From Panagrolaimus kolymaensis (Eukaryota > Nematoda > Chromadorea > Rhabditida > Panagrolaimidae): DNA of 64,000 nucleotides. This document shows, one piece after another, positions 59,854-64,000 of this stretch. The DNA lies in NCBI GenBank assembly GCA_028622995.1, contig JAJQJQ010000019.1, positions 2,170,001-2,234,000 of the forward strand, given 5' to 3'. The position numbers and the translations under genes are program-made. Positions within the stretch are counted from its first letter, which is position 1. Each line of letters starts with the position of its first letter. Under the pieces are notes generated by a model. The model was not told the DNA's origin, did not search any database, and saw nothing but the letters and a program-made list of their open reading frames with translations.

Positions 59854-62363
59854 TTTTCTTGTTGAATAAGATCTCAGCAGAAGATGACGAAGAATAAACT
59901 TTTTTGATGAGAAAAGCAAGAAGCAAAAAAAGTTGTTGATTGAATTTCAACAGCAAAAGCAGCAACTAAAAAAAGTGGTTGAAAAGGCGCGAAAGATTTG
60001 AAATTTTTTTGAAGCAGCTCTTTCGCGGGTTTACTATGGTTTCGTTGTAAAAACAAAAAGCATATGAAATGGAAACAAACAAAACCATTTTTTGTTTTTC
60101 AAATTTTGAGAGTTATTTTTTGAATGAATGAAAAAATTTTTAAATGTGTTTAAAAAACTTATCATCGCACTTTGAAATCCATGTAATTGCTTTTTGCTCT
60201 TACCTTGTCTAAAATAAAATATTTTTAAATTATTATTTTTTTTTCTATCTTGTCTATTAAAGGCAAAAATGAAGATCACAGTTTTCTTATTTTTTTCTTT
60301 CTCTCTCGAAGTTAGCGAGACATTTTAAAATTTACCAATTGAGTTTAAAAAAGTTATTTCAGTTACATTATTGCTGAACGTTCTCCTATGTTCATAGAGC
60401 TCTTCAGTTTTATTTGCAAATTTTTATTTTTTACTACATTTTTTCTTGGAAGATCAAAGTGGGGCCAATTGATAATTGCTTTTACTTATTTTTATTTGTG
60501 GAAAGTGAATTAAATATTATTTATCCTTTAACTTTACCGTTTCCAGTTTGTTAATAAGAAATTTACTAAATTACTATAGTTTGTGAATCCATGCTATTAA
60601 AAAAATCATCGACGCTAAACCGTTCACTCCCAGTTTTTTTTCAATAAATATTTTTTTAAGTTTCTTTTAATTAAATTACAACTAAAAGAATTCAGTTTAA
60701 TTTAAATTCAAGAAAACAAATGAAAATTATGAAGTTGCTTTAAAAAAAGCAGGAAGTCTTTAATTTTTTCATTTGTCTTAATCTTTCTCAGTTAAAAATA
60801 AAATTTTTTGAAAGTTTATAAAAAAAATAATTAAAGAACCAATTATAGGAATTCAGTTTAAACAACAAAAAAAAGTTTGATATATTTTCTCTATTCTTTG
60901 TACAGTTTATTTTTACCTACAAAACATAATCGAATTTGATGTTTGATCAACATTTTTTAAAATATGATAGTTTTGATTTTATTTATTCCGCCATAAAGGA
61001 AGTTCCTGCAGTTTTTTTAAAATGAATTTTGCGTCAAACACACGGCTTCTAAATGTCGCATAAAATTACATGGATCAGTTTTTTTTAAATTAATTTTAGG
61101 TATATTTATTATTTTCCAGACATAAATTAACTTGGATGCTTAAATTTTTTTTGACACTTTTTATCATCGGCCATCTCTTAGCAAATGCATTTTATTTTCG
61201 ATTGAAAAGAAAAGAGGTTGAAATGAATAAAGCAATTTTCTTTTTTAAGATCCATTTTAATTTTTTTTGCTTAATTAATTCATTTTTTTTTAACCGGAAT
61301 ATTGGTTCATCCAGTTTTAATGATAATAAAAATACTTTTGGGATATTTAACTTTAATTTAATTTATTAAAAATCACATCGGCAACCCAAGACAGTTTATA
61401 TTTAATGCTTTATTTGTGAAAAATTCTTTTTGCATAAACGTTAAAATTAGAATTAAAAATAAATTTGAAAAGTTCAAGAAAGAAAACAGTTTAATCGATG
61501 GCTTTCATGTGCCTTTTTTTAAATCTCTTGTTATATTTTGTTTATAACCGGTATCACAGTTTTTTTATCCATCATTCCTTTCTTTTTTATTTTTTAAGGA
61601 AAGGATAAATCTCTCTCGTCATAAAGAAATTAGACAAATTCCTTACACTTTAACCAGCAACAATAAGAAAAAATATGACAAATGTTTATTTATACACTTG
61701 AAAATCAAGTTAAAAAAAATCTTCACGTTTTTTTGTTGTCGCTTCTTCCTGTTTTTCTTCTTTGTTTCATTAAAAAAAACACAAATAAATAAATCCCGTG
61801 CTCATTTATTTTTATATGTATCAGTTTTTTGTTTAACCTTTGTCTCCCACTTGAAAAAAAAAATTAAGAAAAAGATCAAAAGTAAAGTAAGAAAAGCAAA
61901 AAATAAATGTTGAGTAATGAAATCCAGAGCTTGATTCTTTGCAAGTTATTCTTGATGCCTGCCTGTCATTAAGCTTTAGCTAGCTCTAGCTGCTGATCTT
62001 CATTTTTTTCTCTCCTCTAAAATCACAGAAGAAAAAATAAAAAAGAAAGAAAGAATTTTTGATGTTTATCCATCCAACTTTATTCGAAGCATCATCATCG
62101 AGGATGTTTGGAATTCAAATAACTCCCATCTCTCTTCGCATCATCATTTCATTAAATTAGTCAAGAAGGAGGCGGGAAAGGAAACAAAACTTTTCTTCTT
62201 TTTTTTTTGACAGCTGAATCAAAAAAAAAAGAAAAAAGTATAAAATAAATTTTTTTTAAATCAAGAAAAAATTTTTATTGTCTTTATTTTTTGTGTTTGT
62301 GTTTAAACAGTTTTTTTATAATATAGTTATTTTTTTTCTTTATTTGTATTTGTAACACAGTTT
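59854..62363. other. Divergent intergenic region rich in CAGTT motifs
   Basis: Apart from the E2F-like sites, no gene is supported. From about 60279 to 61822 a CAGTT motif followed by A/T recurs on the + strand every 50-90 bp in most of the stretch. The open frames at 61136-61369 and 61698-61913 are made of Phe/Lys runs expected from A/T tracts. Confidence 0.6.
59986..60029. promoter_or_regulatory. Two E2F-like sites upstream of RPA1
   Basis: GGCGCGAAA at 59986-59994 (TTTCGCGCC on the other strand, the classical E2F consensus) and TTTCGCGGG at 60021-60029 lie 130-180 bp before the RPA1 start codon, in DNA otherwise poor in CG. RPA genes are known S-phase targets in animals. Binding is inferred. 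Confidence 0.5.
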
Positions 62364-62974
62364 ATGCATTATTTGCCTAAAATGTCTCGAACGGTTGCAT
62401 TAGATTTAAATGCGCAAATGTATGAAAGTGGTGGATTTATTTTTGGTAAATGGAAGGATTGCAGAATAATACTTTATTCTGATTCAAGACTTGATTGGTT
62501 TTTTGATCAGGTAAATTTTATTTTATTTATTTGATTAGCAGCTTTCCAGTCACTTGTTACCAGCTGATTCAGTTTATAAAAACCATTAAAAAGTGAATCA
62601 GTTAAAAAATTGCTATTCTAGAAATTTTGTTATAATAATTTTAACGAAATTTTTAAACTGCTTTTTACCATTCATTTCTAGTCTTGTTCAGTTTAAAAAT
62701 TCTTAAATTATATTATTGTTCGATAATTGAAATTCATTAAACAAACCCAGTTTTAAATAAAAAATTAAATAATATTTTAGACGAAGCTTGCTGGAACTGT
62801 ATTTCTTAAAGATTTAAGAAATTTAATATCATTTGATGGAGTTTCGGCAAGTGCTCCACAATCTCGTCCATTTGTTCCTAAAATAATGAGAGCAAATTTA
62901 TTATTTTCTGTTGCCACCGATAAAACAGCGAAATATTATCATTGGTTTTTATTTGAATCTAAAAATGATTACAA
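62364..62974 (+). CDS. 5' part of a gene with possible PH-like domain
   Basis: Exon 1 runs from ATG 62364 (or 62382) to 62510 and exon 2 from 62781 to 62974; they join in frame across an intron containing five CAGTT motifs. The protein reads SGGFIFGKWKDCRIILYSD, then DWFFDQ, KLAGTVFLKDLRNLISF, later NLLFSVATD and YYHWFLFES. The order of a G-K-W-K strand, a G-x-V-x-L-K-D strand and a late W/F strand suggests a pleckstrin-homology fold, a membrane or protein docking domain. I could not find the third exon: the DNA after the GTAAGT at 62975 becomes repeat-derived, so the gene either continues past the window or has been cut by repeats. Confidence 0.55.
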
Positions 62975-64000
62975 GTAAGTGTTTTCTTTTTCTGTTAACA
63001 GTTTTTATTACCTTTGAAAAAAGGGAGTATGGTATCTCAGTTTAATAATTAACAAGAACATTGGGGCCTTACCTGCGGTAAGTCCCTCAAACTAAACAAT
63101 CACACAAAAAAAATCTTCGGAAACGTTACATTTTTACAATCAAAACGTGGACATTGGACACTTTAAGGTATTTTTTGAGAAACCTAGAGAGTGCACCTGT
63201 TTTAAGGAATTTTAAAAAATTATCAAAGAGGAGATTATGTGTCTTTTTTGAGAGTGCAAAATTGGGAAAAAATAGAGTACCGAAATGCCCATGCGTGTCT
63301 ACAACAATACAATTAAATAAACAACAGGGTCTACGGGCTTACTTTCCATTTTCATGGTAAATTTTGGAGCCCTGCCTTCGGCAGACCTCCTAAATTTTAC
63401 AAAAAAATCATCTCCAATAATCAACGGTTTCCTGGGCCATGCATTTCCATATTTCTCATATTCGGCTACATCTTAACCATTTCGAGGTCCATTCCATAAG
63501 TCAAATTACACATGGGCCCTTCGGTTACAAAACCCCATTTCAACCCAAAAACTACCAAATAACAACCGAAACACCATCAAATATTAACTCAAAGACAACA
63601 AAAACCCATTAAATATCCACCAAACTATACACCCAAACACCATCAAGCACCCACATAATATTATATTTCATTACAATAACAATAAACAACAGGGCCCTTT
63701 GGTTAAACATTCCATTTTCATGGTTAATTTTGGGGCCCTGCCTTCGGCAGACCCTCAAAATTTACGATATAAATCGTCTCAAATTATCAACGGTTTCTTC
63801 GGGCCAAGCATTCCATACATCATTAAATATCAACCCGAAAACAACATCAAACATCCCACCAAAAACCATCTTACATCTCACCAAAAACAACTAAATATCC
63901 ACCCGAAAGCCATCTTACATCTCACCAAAAATAACTATGCAGACAATCAGAGAAAAACAAATTTTTCACTTTCAAAAATGCAACAGAAAAAACACAAAGG
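62975..64000. repeat. Repeat-derived DNA with GC-rich hairpins
   Basis: No gene supported. A unit of about 130 bp occurs twice, 63321-63451 and 63686-63817, sharing ACAACAGGG, TTCCATTTTCATGG, the hairpin CTGCC-TTC-GGCAG and ATCAACGGTTTC. A third, older relative at 63063-63090 has GGGGCC, a hairpin CTTACC-TGC-GGTAAG and CCCTCAAA. Near the end CCATCTTACATCTCACCAAA is repeated (63867 and 63910) about 43 bp apart. Composition turns C/A-rich after 63530, unlike the gene region. Confidence 0.7.
63321..63817. repeat. Direct repeat pair, ~130-bp unit, 366-bp spacing
   Basis: 63321-63451 and 63686-63817 align over their full length with scattered substitutions and a few single-base gaps, including the CTGCCTTCGGCAG hairpin. 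Probably two copies of one dispersed element or remnants of one longer tandem unit. Confidence 0.75.

Noticed and set aside
61136..61369. 77-codon hydrophobic frame preceded by TTTCCAG
   Set aside because: One possible splice site and a Phe/Lys-rich peptide in AT-rich DNA are not enough; no partner exon was found.
62171..62180. GGCGGGAAA as an E2F site before the gene at 62364
   Set aside because: Single match with no supporting link between E2F and this unknown gene.
44200..64000. tRNA or rRNA genes
   Set aside because: I looked for cloverleaf-type boxes (GGTTCGA with a matching acceptor stem) on both strands by eye and found none.

Overview
The window comes from an AT-rich animal nuclear genome. 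Genes are split by introns, most of them short (about 45-70 bp) with GT...AG ends and U-rich 3' splice sites (TTTTTAG, TTTTCAG). This intron style, together with a divergent SH2 protein and a divergent SRPK-like kinase, resembles a nematode; the species cannot be named from the sequence alone. Layout, left to right: (1) 1-44193 is one continuous satellite array of about 285-290 head-to-tail monomers of 135 or 136 bp. It is split only by a complete 5167-bp Ty3/gypsy LTR retrotransposon at 25721-30887, with 218-bp LTRs that look identical and a 5-bp target duplication TAAAC. The array has four monomer classes (A 135 bp, B 136 bp, C 136 bp, D 136 bp) and nested block duplications whose offsets are whole numbers of monomers (952, 1632, 3536, 3665, about 4061 bp). 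(2) 44338-44591 is a frameshifted remnant of a Merlin/ISXO2-type transposase just outside the array. (3) 45634-62974 is a compact gene region whose exon chains I could join in frame: an SRPK-like protein kinase (-), a small secreted six-cysteine protein (-), AHSA1, the Hsp90 ATPase activator (-), a four-helix membrane protein (+), an SH2-like protein (-), RPA1, the large replication protein A subunit (-), and the 5' part of a gene, perhaps with a PH-like fold, that runs into the right edge (+). A 225-bp hAT-type MITE sits in an intron of the membrane protein gene. (4) 62975-64000 is repeat-derived DNA with GC-rich hairpins. Function: AHSA1 (Hsp90 co-chaperone) and RPA1 (single-stranded DNA binding) are housekeeping genes, and RPA1 has two E2F-like sites just upstream. 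There is no sign that the genes form a common pathway. The most unusual signals are the block architecture of the satellite, the recent retrotransposon with a stop codon inside its reverse transcriptase, and a short motif (CAGTT followed by A/T) that recurs every 50-90 bp through introns and intergenic DNA from about 49.5 to 63 kb, almost always on the + strand whatever the direction of the gene.
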